From assembly GCA_029204225.1 (NCBI GenBank), contig CM055101.1:40565961-40629960 (forward strand): 64,000 bases of DNA, read 5' to 3'. The notes under the pieces are model-generated. The model was not told the DNA's origin and did not search any database. It saw only the letters and a program-made list of their open reading frames with translations. A program made the translations under genes and the position numbers. Below are positions 10,461 through 22,386 of this stretch, piece after piece. This stretch comes from Diphasiastrum complanatum (Eukaryota; Streptophyta; Lycopodiopsida; Lycopodiales; Lycopodiaceae). Position 1 is the first letter of the stretch. Every line of letters begins with the position of its first letter.

Positions 10461-11051
10461 ATCTGATGGAACAAGGGAGTGCAAAGAACGTGAACGAAGA
10501 AGAGAGCATGAATATTGCGGAACAGTTCTCCCGTTACAATCAACTTCTAGATGCAAAAACAATCTAATAGAAAGCTTATGCTAAGTATAATCACAGCTTT
10601 AAGTGTTCTAGTTGCCCAACATGATCTTAAAAATTAGTTCATACTCACAAAAACGAGAGTACAGTCCACCGAAGAGATTAGAAATGGTTTGTGTGTGTGT
10701 GGTATTACTAGAAATCAGATTCAATATGAAGCTTAGTTCTGAAATAGATTGAAATAGCAGTGTGGTAGCGCAAGTTCCTCAGGCATCAAAGATAACTATC
10801 GTCTGATCAGAAACTGAGGAGTCATAGATGTCTGTGTTCTGAACAGGGTGAGTAAACAAACGTTATCAAACAACATTAAAGTGCATTCAATCACAACAAG
10901 CATTCATCTAAGTTATACATAAATAGAAAAGCATGCTACTGCTAATAGCAATTACAACAAAAAATGACGGTGTAACTAGGAGGCTCAAAATCATTCGTCT
11001 CATAGATGGAGCATCAAGTAATTTGTGCTGGGATGATCTATTTATAGATTG
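10461..11051 (-). repeat. Probable 5' LTR region of Copia-4
   Basis: This lies upstream (minus strand) of the degenerate primer site at 10449-10460. Its right end, 10980-11051, is an almost exact copy of 9430-9501, which is the start of the LTR at 8929-9512. The middle, 10461-10979, does not resemble that LTR by eye, so the region is either a diverged or a chimeric LTR. Confidence 0.45.
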
Positions 11052-11855
11052 CATCCATGTATTAACTACATTAAATGTTTGTCACCTAATTAGGTAAGCC
11101 GTTGTACTTGAAAGTATATGGTTTTTGTGACAACTATACATAGTGTATACTGTCAATGAATTAGGAATGTCAACGTGGACGAGGATGTCGCAAATTCTCT
11201 CACTTCACTTTTCGGGGAAGTGGCCTTCTCTCACTTCGCAAATTCTGGGAAGTGGTTGGGAACGTCCTTCATTCAAAATAGACGACCTTCGTCTTTTCTC
11301 TCTCTTCGGGTTTTTCACGAAAAAGTCGAAGGTGCCCTAAAACAGTTCAAGTCTTGAAGTAGATGACCTTTGGAAATTTTCTCTCTCTTCACATTTTGCA
11401 AAAAAGCCAAAGGTGCCCTAAAATGGTTGAACTTTGAACTGTGCCTAAGTGTCGCATTTCAGGGAAATGCGAAGAAGGGGAAGCTATTGCAAAATAGTTT
11501 AAACTGTTGAACTACGTTAGTTTCGCATTTCGGGGAAATGCGAAAAAGACAAAGCTGTCGCAAACATAGCTCATTTCTACAGATTGTCATGACACTTAGA
11601 GTATTTTTGCAGACTGTCGCGAAAGTAATGTATTTCTGCAGACTTGTTCTAAATGCCAATTTTGTGGAAGTCCTTGAAGATGGCCAAGTCTTCAATAACT
11701 TCAAACTATTGAACTTAACATATGAACTTGAAATTATGATAGGATTGGTTACCCTTTGCTGGAGATCAGCTGGAAGCCAGTTGTAGACGTTCTTCAAATA
11801 AATTGGTTGTCTGAGTTGTAATTCCAAGGAGACAACTGTGGGCTTAATTTCCAAC
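11052..11855. other. No gene; cluster of short palindromes
   Basis: Non-coding DNA rich in short hairpins of the form TTTC-GGG-GAAA (see 11452-11545). Weak frames on both strands lack motifs. Confidence 0.4.
11452..11545. repeat. Two related perfect hairpins
   Basis: 11452-11472 has 9-bp arms (TCGCATTTC / GAAATGCGA) around a 3-base loop. 11521-11545 has 11-bp arms (TTTCGCATTTC / GAAATGCGAAA) around GGG. The same core recurs 70 bp apart, and looser versions (CACTTTTC-GGG-GAAGTG) occur near 11206. Confidence 0.85.
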
Positions 11856-12150
11856 AAGATCCAACAAATGGATGTTAAATCTGCTTTTCTTAATAGAGTG
11901 CTAGATGAAGAGGTGTACTTAGTACAAACTCAAAGATTTGTTGAGCCAAGGAGAGAGCATCTTGTTTGTAAGCTCAACAAAGCCATTTATGCATTGAAGC
12001 AAGCATCACGGGCGTGGTACTCTTGCATTGATGAACACTTCAAGCGAAAGAGAATGGTAAAAGAGTATGTTGATCCTAATCTTTACATTATAAGACAAGA
12101 TTCAAATATAGTGTTCATTAAAGTTACATAGAACGACTATATACTTACTA
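11856..12150 (+). pseudogene. Copia-3 reverse transcriptase fragment
   Basis: An isolated piece of Copia reverse transcriptase: QMDVKSAFLN (about 11865), VYLVQTQ, then the KLNKAIYALKQASRAWY motif (about 11970), broken by a stop at 12129 inside the degraded catalytic YVDD region. Both sides are truncated; the right side ends at the Copia-2 LTR (12152). Nothing else of this element is present. Confidence 0.85.
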
Positions 12151-12151
12151 G

Positions 12152-12689
12152 ATGATACTTGACATATACAGAACATACACATAGATGTATGAAGTAGTCT
12201 GATGCTAGTAAGCAATCAAGACGAAATACAGACAAGAAGTCCATTTGCGTGCGAGACGAGTTCTGTGAGCAGGATCCATGGTGATCCACAAGTCCGCTAG
12301 TAAGCGAGACATCCACTCGTGAGAGAATTGTATTTCTCTCACGCCAACGCACTGCATGAATATGCATGCAGTGCTTGAAGAGTTAGAGAAAATCAATAGA
12401 TGATCTTGTAGCAATTGTGCACATGTCAATTTATGATGTATGATCTTGAATGCAAATGTGTCTGCTGTTATTCGTGTGTCTAATCCTCCCATTCATTTCA
12501 ATTCCGCACATTGGTTGAATTTGTTGAATGCTACATTAGTTTACAAACGTAGATCAGCAGTGCCTGACTACAGTCTAGAGGACTATAGGAGTGATTCAGC
12601 TGGTAGTGCTTAGCGATCACATCTGAACTCCATCCGAATCGCATTGCATCGTGGTTGCTTCGCTTTCGCGACTGCAAAACCTCTCATCA
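12152..12689 (+). repeat. 5' LTR of Copia-2 (5'-truncated)
   Basis: Matches 17277-17809 with scattered differences and a few small indels. It ends CTCTCATCA, followed one base later by a degenerate iMet primer site (TGGGATCAAAGCC, 12691-12703). Confidence 0.88.
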
Positions 12690-12805
12690 CTGGGATCAAA
12701 GCCTACCTACCTTGTCATAACCTGACATAGCCAAGAAGCCAGCAGATCCAGGAGGCCAAGCATTTAGACAAACAATCATCAACGAGGGAACAGACTTCAG
12801 AAGCA

Positions 12806-13576
12806 ATGGCTTCAATCAGCAACATGCAGAGCAAGATCTGCACAATTCTTGATTCTTCAGAATCTAACTTTCTAGTCTAAAAAGTTAAGACATCACTCAT
12901 ACTCAAGGGCAAAGAACTCTTCCCCTGGGTGGATGGCACATAAGAGATGCCTACGACATCAGGCAAGGAGCTATGCGAGTGGAGAGAGAAAAATGACAAG
13001 GTATTAGCCTTGCTATCATCTTCCATCGAAGATAGTCTCACACTTGACCTGGCCACACTCCCCAAAGCTAAGAAGATGTGGGATGCATTTCTCACGAGAT
13101 TTCAGACGAAATCAAGAAGTCAAATCATGATGCTAGAAGATCAGTTGACAAATCTATAGTGGGATGGAAAAGACCTCACTTCTTTTGTGAGGAAGATGAA
13201 GGATCTATTTCTATCACTACATAACTCTGGAGCAGAGAATGCAATGTCAGTTGAGAAGCAGCTCACGTACCTGTTGAGAGCCTTACCCAGATCATTCCAA
13301 ACGACGAGAACCCTACTTGCGAAAGATCCTACCATGAACCTCAAAAAGGCGATTGTTGAGATTCAAGAAAGGTCGAGGCCAGAGAACATCTCGATCACAA
13401 AGATGGTTTCCAGGCCCTCTACGACAACAAAGAAAAATTCAAGAAATAATTCAAGCCTAAGAGGGAGTCGAATCAGAGGCAGGATCGTGATTAGCAAGCA
13501 GAGGGGACCAGCAAAGGCAACTGAAAGAGCAAAGGGAGGTCCAAACAACAAGATAGAGAAAAGAAGACTTGCATGA
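12806..13576 (+). pseudogene. Copia-2 gag
   Basis: The ATG at 12806 (MASISNMQSK) runs into a stop at 12878. Gag continues through stops near 12942 and 13157 with recognisable gag core motifs: LCEWREKND, a KAKKMWDAFLTRFQ-like helix (about 13065) and LTYLLRALPRSFQTTRTLL (about 13262). A frameshift near 13560 moves the zinc-knuckle region to another frame. Confidence 0.82.
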
Positions 13577-14660
13577 GATGCAGAAGAGACGGACACACAG
13601 TTGATACATGCTGGCTCAATCCAAAGATTGAGTGTATCCATTGCCACAAGAAGGGTCATGTAGCCGTGGATTGTCGCCAAAATCCAAGAAACAAAACAAC
13701 ACAGAACAGACAGGAGAACGACAACAATTCATCCTATGTCAAGGAGCCCAAGAGATCAAAGATGGCCGAAGAAATAACGAACATGAACTATTCGATCGCC
13801 TACATCTGTGAAGACGTGTGTGCGACATCGACATCTGACACACATGAGGTGATCCTAGACTCAGGAGCCACCTCACACTTCGTGACATCAAGACGAATCA
13901 TGTATGATTTCAGAAGTGCGGATCCTTCAAGATTCATAGTTCTTGGAGATGGATCTAAACATCAAGTGAACGGTATTGGTTCTAGCTCAACACCAATGGC
14001 AGAGACAGATGGCTCGAAGACGTTCTGTTCGTGCCTACATTGCAGCAAGACTTGCTTTCTGTAGCAAGAATAGCAGATGCAGGGATGCGTGTGACGTTCT
14101 TGGACGAAGCATGCAACGTGGTTGACGCCAGTACCAGTATTCTGATCGCTCAAGGCAGAAGGAAAGGTATCCTATATCATCTGAAGGTATGTCTACCTGC
14201 AGATCAGGTGCATCAAACTCATGATGACCAGCCAGACACTCTGTGGCACAAGAGACTATGCCACATGAATTCAATGGCACTTTACCAAGCAAGCCATCAT
14301 GGAGCAATAACAGGGGTCAGCATATCAAATGCAAGCAGTTCAACTACCTGTGATGCATGTTTGAAGAGTAATATGTCACACACACCATTCATCAAAGACT
14401 CATACAGAACGACTAAGATTCTAGAGTTAGTGCATTTTGACATTTGTGGACCTTTCAATGTGATCTTAGTAGGAGATTCAAAATATAATATAACCTTCAT
14501 TGATGATTATAGCAAATTTTTCAGAGTATATTTTATTCAGAATAAATCTGAAGCACTTGATAAACTCACAGAATATGTGAATTGGGCTGAAAGATGTACA
14601 TGCAGCAAAGTGAAGCAGATCGGGACGAGGTGGCGAATACATCTCGAATCGCTTCACTGA
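13573..14660 (+). pseudogene. Copia-2 zinc knuckles, protease, integrase N-terminus
   Basis: Two CCHC knuckles (CRRDGHTVDTC preceded by C, and CIHCHKKGHVAVDC, about 13570-13675) lead to the protease with an intact DSGATSHFV active site (about 13858). A frameshift near 14030 follows, then the GAG-pre-integrase zinc segment (LWHKRLCHMN ... CDACLKSNMSHTPF, about 14241-14395). The first integrase catalytic aspartate lies in HFDICGPF (about 14433), and FIDDYSKFFRVYF (about 14498) gives the second motif region. The frame breaks again near 14600-14650. Confidence 0.88.
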
Positions 14661-17019
14661 CTTCTACAATGATCGTGACATCATTCACAGAAGGACTACA
14701 GCCTACACACCGCAGCACAATGGTGTTGCTGAACGAAAGAATAGGACCCTGATGGAAGTTGTCAGATGTATGATGGCCTACTCGAAGGCTCCAAGGGTAC
14801 TATGGGTTGAAGTAGTAGCTATAGCCGCATACATCCAGAACAGGACAAGTGAGTCTGGTGTCCCTCACATGACACCACACAAGTTATGGTAGGGTAGAAA
14901 GCCCAACCTGTCTCACGTCAAAATCTTTGGCTGTGTAGCTTATGCACATATTCCTGATAAGCTTCAAAAGAAGCTTGATGAGAAAGCCGAACATGGATTT
15001 TTGGTAGGTTATGACAACAATTCATCATACTACAGAGTCTACATGCCAGACACGAACACTGTGAAAACAGTAAGAGATGTCAGATTTGATGAGACCGGGA
15101 CAATGGCCAATGACGATGTCAACTATGAAGTTATGGAGAGACAGTACTATGACATGTTGCAAGTGATAGAGGGAGCAGAGGACAAACACGCAAACAAATT
15201 TTTTTGAGTCGTTTCTCATTCGAGTGACGAATCTGAAGAAGAAAGATTCGAGAGGCAGCCTACTGCTACAGTACTTGTAAACCAAGATGGTTCCAGATTG
15301 AGCAGAGCAAACAAAAGCAAAGGCATTGCTGTACCAGGAGGATCTCCTAGAAGGTTGATAAAACCACGAAGAGCGCCAGCAAGATATGTGCTAGGCAACT
15401 CAGCTTCCACATCAGAAGAGTTATGTGAATTCAGTGTGGCGAACCACAGACTTTCGAGGAAGCGATTGAATGTCCAGACAAGGACAGATGGATCCAGGCC
15501 ATGAACGAAGAGATGGAGTCCATGAGAAAAAACCAGGTATAGACGTTGGAGCCATTACCACATAAGCGTAAGACTGTGAAATGCAAATGAGTTTTCAAGC
15601 TCAAATATGGACTAGATGGGAATGTGACGAAATACAAGGCAAGACTAGTAGCGAAGGGATTTTCTCAGAGATATGGTATTGACTACTCTGAAACCTTCTC
15701 TCATGTTGTCAAACATTCGTCCCTACGTCTGTGATTTGCATATGCAGCAGCTTACGATCTCAGGATCCACATTGTGGAAGAGAAGACAACCTTCTTGCAG
15801 GGCAAATTAGACGAAGAGGTCTATACGGATCAACCCCCAGGATATGTCTTGAATTCACTTCCTAACTATGCATGCAGAATGCATAGAAACATCTACGGTC
15901 TGAAACAGTCAGTCCCACAATGGTACAAGAAGAAAGATCAAGCCCTGAAATCATTAGGATTCAAGCCACTGTTGGCTGATTCCAATGTGTATGTTAGAGT
16001 TATAGCTGGGAAGATCATTATTGTGGCTGTGTATGTGGATGACACTCTGATACTTTGCAGGAGTGAGCAGCTGATTGCTGAAGTGAAGACAAACATTTCG
16101 AAACATTTTGGGATTGTGGATCTGGGAGAAGCTAGATGTTACCTAGGATTGCAAATTGAAAGGGACTATGAGGGAGGTAAGCTATACCTTCACCAGTCCA
16201 GATACACCCAGAAGATCCTAGAGAACTTTGGGATGCTGAACTGCAAAGGAGCGAATACTCCAATGCTCGCAGGGACGGTGTTGACAAATGATGACTGTCC
16301 GAAGACTGAGGAAGAGAGAGAACAGATGTAGCTCACACCTTACAGGAAGCTGATAGGATCACTGATGTACCTTGTAGACAACACATGTCCTGATATTGCT
16401 TATGTAGTATTCAAGATGAGCCAATTCTGCACGAATCTAGGCTCGACATATTGGAAGATTGCAAAACGCATTTTGCAATATCTTCAATTAACGAGAGATT
16501 ATGGCTTGTGTTATTGTCATGGTGCAGGTTTCATGATACTTTCCTACAGCGATGCTAGCTGGGCATTTCTCAAGGACGATAGTAAAAGCGTCTCAGGAGG
16601 ATGCACCATAGCATCAGGAATGGCAGTTCTCTGGGTCAACAAGAAGTAGACCATTGTGGCCCAGTCATCTTGTGAAGCAGAATATGTTGCAACAACAAAG
16701 ATGGCCAACGAGATAATCTGGCTAAGACAGTTCCTGGATGAATTAGGCGAAACAAGAAATGAGCCTTTGGTCTTGCAAATGGACAACACCTCTGCAATAC
16801 ACCTGACGAAAGATCCTGCGTTTCATTCCAGAATCAAACACATCGCGATCAAGTATCACTTGATCAGGGATCTAATTGAAAAGAAGATACTGTAGACCAC
16901 CTTCATCGGAACGAAAGACATGGTTGCTGACATCTTCACCAGAGCCCTGGACAAAGGACTTTTCAAGAGACAGAGGAGCAGTCTCGGGATCGTAAAGCTA
17001 TCATGCTTTGAGAGGGAGC
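14661..17019 (+). pseudogene. Copia-2 integrase C-terminus, reverse transcriptase, RNase H
   Basis: The catalytic glutamate of integrase is in TPQHNGVAERKN (about 14708). The C-terminal integrase region has a stop at 14890 (HKLW*). Reverse transcriptase starts near 15470 (DRWIQAMNEEM), with [21 protein letters not shown] (about 15640), GLKQSVPQWY (about 15898) and catalytic YVDDTLIL (about 16036). RNase H carries LSYSDASWA (about 16541), SCEAEYVA (about 16669), KHIAIKYHLIRDL (about 16839) and DIFTRALDKG (about 16929). Stops interrupt it near 15207, 15541, 16330, 16648 and 16893. The polypurine tract is GAGAGGGAGC at 17010-17019. Confidence 0.9.
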
Positions 17020-17809
17020 TGAAAAAACAAAACATTTCTAATTACAAAGCTTTGTTAGCTTTTAGCCCTCTGTCTGACAAAAATGTTCGCAAACACAAAA
17101 GTCAAGAGACACGAAGCACAAAAGTTTTGCGAACACCTGACGTGAAGACATGAATACGAAAGATTCACGAACGAGAATCTTTTGTGGTCCAACATGAGAA
17201 AGTCAGACGACGAAAACGAAACCAACGACGCGACACGAAAAACATCGTGAAACCTTTTCTGCCCTCATGATACTTGACATATACAGAACATACACAGAGA
17301 TGTATGAAGTAGTCTGATGCTAGTAAGCAATCAAGACGAAATACAGACAAGAAGTCCGTATGCCTGCGAGACAAGTTCTGTGAGCAGGATCCATAGTGAT
17401 TCACAGGTCCACTAGTAAGCGAGACATCCACTCATGAGAGAACTGTATTTATCTCACGCCAATGCACTGCGTAGATATGCATGCAGTGCTTGAAGAGAAA
17501 ATCAATAGATGATCTTGTAGCAACTGTGCGCATGTCAATTTATGATGTGTGATCTTGAATGCAAATGTGTCTGCTGTTATTCGTGTGTCTAATTTTCCCA
17601 TTCATTTCAATTTCGCACATTGGTTGAATTTGTTGAATGGTACATTAGTTTACAAACGTAGATCAGCAGTGCCTGACTACATTCTGGAGGACTGTAGGAG
17701 TGATTCAACTAGCAGTGCCCAGCGATCACATTTGAACTCCATCCAAATCGCATTGCATTGTGGTTGCTTTGCTTTCGCGACTATTTTGCGACTACGAAAC
17801 CTCTCATCA
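17020..17809 (+). repeat. 3' LTR of Copia-2 (790 bp)
   Basis: It begins TGAAAAAAC after the purine tract and ends CTCTCATCA. 17277-17809 pairs with 12152-12689. Family-B internal sequence starts directly at 17810. Confidence 0.85.
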
Positions 17810-19597
17810 GCTACAGGGCGGTACAATGAGACATTATCGCTTTGGAATCATTATTACTTACTTCTAACAAGGTAACAGGGTGTTTGAAAGCGGTAAATGT
17901 GGTATGGGGGTGAATGTTAGCGGAATTGTGTGGAGAAAGCTAGTTTTGACGACGAAAGTGTAGTTTGGCGGTGTGACTACTCATCATTGGCAACGATTTT
18001 AAGAAGGCAAGCAATCACATGTGAGAGGTAGGGAGGGTATGCCAGCTATAGGTAAAAATTCTTGTGATGAGATTCAACTCTTGGAGTTCGAACCAAATGT
18101 CAGGTGACGTTTTGGGAGAACGCTCTCATAGGCATGATCAACAGGGGCATTGTCGAGTCAAGTGATAGCTAGCTGCATTGACACACACATCTAGAGCTTG
18201 AAAATTTCTCGTTCAGAGAGAAATATGGGCTAGCTTGGAGGTACACACATATTGGCGGTCACGGGTGATGGAAGTGCGAAGTGGTGCCAATTAGAAGTCA
18301 TCGGGCAAGATAGCGGACTTGCATTGGACGAACTGTGTGTGGGACACATGGAGGATGAAGAACAGGTCAGTAATCACACTTTGGAGACTCTTGGCGAGTA
18401 GTGAGTGTGATGATTTTGTGGTTTTGCAGTCTGTAACTCATTTTGAGCAGTGTATCATGTTTGTCATCGAGATATACACTTCAATAGCCTATTCTGGGTA
18501 AGTCAAATCAATTTGTCGTATCAGTATTGCATCAAGGATGCAGATTCCAGTGTTGATAGGGTGCATATCGTTCGGTTTGGGCCATAGAAGATCTCACAGG
18601 CTCACTTGGAGGGATATTGGCATGTCACGTCATGTGAGGGACTTGATGATGGCTTTGGAGTCTAAAACAAAGTAGTCATTTGGATGTTCATTGACTTGTC
18701 ATTATGTCTACTAGTTGTCTATCTGGTGAGGGTACAATCTTATGGTGGCAGTAAGATTTTCTCATGTTGAGCCTCAGTCGCTCATGTATGTCAGCTTTAC
18801 AGGTTTGTGCCTGTAAGTGTCTAATCGGATGTCAGCCTAGCTAGTTGGAGGATGTAAGTCTCATGGTGGCAGTGAAATGTCATCAGTTTGAGCCATGTCG
18901 CTCATGTGGTCCACTTGTGGTCAAGTCAAGTCAGTTGGTCGAGAGTGTGGTAGACTCTCTATATGAGCATTGTGTTTGCATGCTATTTTGTGTGCCAAAC
19001 TTGGTGGTTTGATGGTGTGCTTGAGTGTGAGTCAAGTACAGGGTAGCAGGGATGCATAACATCTTTTGGACACTCCAGACGTTGTTGCAGTTTATTTCTT
19101 TACTCCTATCACATTTGAGCTTAGGGGAGAGTGTTAGAAATCAGTTTTGATCTGATTCATTTTATGTAAGCTCTAATGTGATACTGTAATTAGTGTACAG
19201 TTAATTAGCTTTACTGTATTTGTTTGTTATCAAGACGTGACCCACTATCGTCATATCAGTCGGGCACTTATCCCGTAGACGACTACTTGGATCAGCCGAG
19301 TAGCCACACGTAGGAAAATTAGCCTGTACAATATATTTTTGGTTTCATTATGTTATACTCAGGGGCATGTCCTGGGTTTGTCAGTATTTTAGCCCATGTT
19401 GGGTCTTTTAGTCAGACAGGTGCCTTTTTAGTGTGTTGACACTTGTCGAGCCCATGCATGTTGCAAAAGCATATGTACAGTTTTCTCTGTGTAATCTAAA
19501 GCTTTTGTTGTGCCATCTTTAAGAGCTTGTGAGGAGTGTCTATAGTGATGATTCATGTGATCTGCATATTGCACTAGATTCTAACAAGATTTTAACA
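17810..19597 (+). mobile_element. Family-B element, copy 1 (3' part)
   Basis: 17810-18660 aligns with 34192-35060 of the near-complete copy, and 18670-19131 with 36550-37020. About 1.5 kb of the internal region is therefore deleted at about 18665. The copy ends with a purine tract (TTAGGGGAGAG, 19121-19131) and a complete 3' LTR. No reading frame with recognisable function is present. The left end is cut by Copia-2. Confidence 0.85.
19132..19597 (+). repeat. Family-B LTR (466 bp)
   Basis: TGTTAGAAATCAG...TTTTAACA. Homologous LTRs occur at 22387-22858, 32599-33064, 37021-37265 (truncated) and, reversed, at 7503-7620. It is the only copy here that keeps the TG start. Confidence 0.88.
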
Positions 19598-20755
19598 TAG
19601 CTTTCATTATACTCGTATGCTCCAAGATCACCTTTCAACTGAAAAATGTAATAAAATTCAAGCCATTTTTTAAATAGGTACTTTCAGGATTGCCTTTCAA
19701 GTAGACCGGGGTAAGTATGTATTGTGCCTTTCAATTGACACTCTATTGAGACTTTTTTGTTTTCTATGAATGGAAAATAGGCATTGCACGTGCATTTCAG
19801 CTTGCAAATCGCAATCCTTCATCATCGGATCATGTTTTTGTTTATATACCTTGCCCCATTCCTCTAAGCAAAAAACAATGCTGGCTTTTGCTGTTCTCTT
19901 TCTTTCTTTCTTTCTCTCTCTCTCTCTCTCTTCTCGTTTAATTTATTGTTACATAGAGCTTTAGTACTTTTACTTCTTGTTGCCACGTTCCACTGCCCCA
20001 GTTTGCTGCGAATTCATCGCTGTTGTTGTTGAGAACAATCCATTGCTTGTTTGAAGGAGGTTGTTGGGCATCACTCATCGGATCACGAATAGCATTCATT
20101 GCTTTCTGTTTTACTGTGGACTTCACGCGCCTACACCGCACGATATTCCGGCTGCACACATACTGTTCTACCTGCTCTACCTATTCTGCTTTCATAGAAT
20201 TCTGATCGTTTAAAAAACGCTTAGGAACATGACAGCCTATTCATTTATTGTCCAGTACTTGTTTAATCTGGACATACATTTTTGTTACAGTTTAGCAGGC
20301 ATTGTTCAATAAGGAACTTCTGTATTATATTGATTGTATTTTGTTCGATAGCCACCATACAAATACGATCGAGCTTCATTACTTTATGCTCTATAATTAG
20401 TTGATGTTTTCGTATGTTGGTAAAGAACCATTAGGGCTCATGTTGATTGATGCTTCCACTTTTCCCAACAACAAAAAAAACCTCCTTTGAACACGCTCAA
20501 GAGGCTAGGATGGAAGCACCTGCTAATGGCTATGTACATCATGGGCCATATACACGTACCTCCACTAGTTGTTGTGTGGATACTCGACCCCTTCTCGCTT
20601 ATTGGCATTGTGAGGGTTTGGACCATGTGGTGGGTGCTCGTTAGCTTTAATTTGCTTATGAGTTTCAAGCCTAATGTAAGATTGTACATGTACCAACGCA
20701 GCTAATTGACGGGCCTAGATTTTTGCCCAAACATGTTAGGAAAGTAACTTAGAGA

Positions 20756-20758
<3 letters not shown>
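19598..20758. other. No gene recognised
   Basis: Mostly AT-rich, with a CT/CTTT microsatellite at 19895-19930. Overlapping short frames at 20447-20705 (plus) and 20438-20689 (minus) show no domain I recognise; the plus frame at 20487-20705 is hydrophobic and tryptophan-rich but has no homologue I can name. Confidence 0.4.
19895..19930. repeat. CTTT/CT microsatellite
   Basis: Three to four TTTC units run into about nine CT units. Confidence 0.9.

Positions 20759-20792
<34 letters not shown>
20759..20792. repeat. (GT)17 microsatellite
   Basis: A perfect run of 17 GT units directly abutting the inverted-repeat element at 20793. Confidence 0.95.
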
Positions 20793-20795
<3 letters not shown>

Positions 20796-20942
20796 GGCAC
20801 TGCTCTCCAGGTTGAGAGTGAGAGCAGTTTTGAATATAGTTGAGATTGTCATCACGTGTCAATTTTGCAACAACTCACGTGGTGAAGCTTATATGGTCAT
20901 GTCAAAACCGCTCTCACTCTCACGTGCAGAGCAATGCCTTTT
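20793..20942. mobile_element. MITE-like inverted-repeat element (150 bp)
   Basis: The left arm (20793-20833: AAAGGCACTGCTCTCC..GAGAGTGAGAGCAGTTTTGA pattern) is the imperfect reverse complement of the right arm (20902-20942), about 40 bp each with few mismatches and a small indel. The centre contains two CACGTG boxes. It cannot encode a protein. A clear target duplication is not visible, and the (GT)17 run forms the left flank. Confidence 0.65.
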
Positions 20943-21025
20943 AGGTATATAAATATTAGCCCCTTTGCTACATTATAGATTTGTGTTACAATTGCATAGA
21001 TATTCCTAGCAAGGTTATGTATTGA

Positions 21026-21401
21026 CCTATGTGAATGCACTTTCATCTTTCTTTCGTAAGCTTTGAAAGATTTGCCTCCTAAGGGTTAGAACCCTTGATG
21101 TAGACTTGGAATCCTAAACTTTCTTTAAAGCTTCCCAAGCTTTACTAGATGTAGTGCACTTACCAACTTTCTTGAAAAGTTCATTAGTCACATTCATCTT
21201 GATCACATGAAGAAATTTCTTTGCCCTCCTATCATTCCTCAATTGTTCTTGAGGTGCCAAAGGTCTCTCCTCCACACCTACAACAATGTCCATCAACTCA
21301 TTCATCTCAAGAAGAGACTCCATTCTCACCTTCCAAGTTGAACAGTTGCTTGAGGTAAGCCTATCATTGCCCTCCAACACGAAGCCTCCATTTGTAGCCA
21401 T
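21026..21401 (-). pseudogene. Copia gag N-terminal fragment
   Basis: The ATG at 21401 (minus) opens MATNGGFVLEGNDRLTSSN, then the WKVRMESLLEMNELMDIV motif of Copia gag (family DUF4219/UBN2). A stop at about 21114 (ALKKV*DSK) interrupts it. Similarity resumes as RVLTLRRQIFQSLRKKDES before a second stop at about 21026. Nothing of protease or pol follows. Confidence 0.8.
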
Positions 21402-22386
21402 GTTGCAATGATTTGATCTTCCCTTTCAACCTATTCCAATGCACTTAGCACTCTCTTGAAAGTCAACAAATGAATCCAAGAAGAAATTAGAAAGATATGG
21501 AACCTCTCAAATCTCTTTCTTGCACAAAACTAGCAAAATCAACACACAGAATCGATGACACTTGATCAACACATAATCAACTTACAATATCATGAATTTT
21601 TGCACTCTCTAAGATTGAAACACACTCTTGAAAAGTCCAGCAACTTCAAAATCAAGAGATCCTATCAATTTTAGGGTTTTCACAAAAGCACATAAATTGA
21701 ATCCCTCAAATTCTATATACAAAAGCTAGGATGTAGATATAGAATCTTGAAGAATGGTATAAATTCTTTCTTATGTATCAAAACTAGCCACAATCCAACA
21801 AGTAGGAAGGGAAATCGACCTACTACAAGTATTTTGACCTAAATTGAGTTTTGGATCACAAATATCCCCATCCTACACTTGAAAATGCTTGATTTTGACA
21901 AGGAATCACACTAGCACACTCTAGAATTGATGGTGCCTCCAAATCACTCACTAGGATTGGCTTCTCCTCCAAATATAGCCTGCAACAAAGCTCTGATAAC
22001 AAGGCTCACAAAAATCTATTTTTGTCTTATTTATCAATCACATTGTTTGAGATGTCTTCACACGTGTGAAAAGTACACACAAATGAGTTCCAAATTCATA
22101 TCTAATGAACTTGGATCTTAGATCATGTCTAAGTGCCATTAGGATAGACCCTAATCCTATCATTCAATGTCTTAGATCAAGCAAATTACCCTCATGATGC
22201 CTTGAGTCAAGGTGGCTTACATTGGAGGTGGCCGACCTCATCAAATTCCCTATAATCTTGGCCTTGACATGACCATAATTTCCAGCCATGAATGGTGATT
22301 TGATTTCACATAATCTACTCCTAGCTATGCACATGACGTGGGAACACTTGGCTATTCATCATGATGTCATGCGGAATAGATCTAAG
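21026..22386 (-). mobile_element. Copia-5: 5' fragment on the minus strand
   Basis: Minus strand: a putative LTR (about 22386-21997), a degenerate primer site (TTATCAGAGC, complement of 21979-21990), about 580 bp of leader, then the gag N-terminus (21401-21026). The rest is missing. Its right end meets the family-B LTR at 22387. Confidence 0.65.

Larger units (their letters stand above)
12152..17809 (+). mobile_element. Copia-2: near full-length, dead Copia element
   Basis: A Ty1/copia element with all domains in order: LTR, primer site, gag, zinc knuckles, protease, integrase, reverse transcriptase, RNase H, purine tract, LTR. The 5' LTR lacks its first 257 bases; the 3' LTR is complete. 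The coding part is cut by many stops and frameshifts, and no single frame exceeds about 210 codons. It is related to but distinct from Copia-1 (shared DASWA..KDDSKS..GGCTIA RNase H motif, different LTR start). It is the best reference in the window for what Copia-1 has lost. Confidence 0.92.

Noticed and set aside
20487-20705. 72-codon hydrophobic, tryptophan-rich frame
   Set aside because: It resembles a membrane protein in composition only; there is no recognisable family, splice context or homologous copy in the window.
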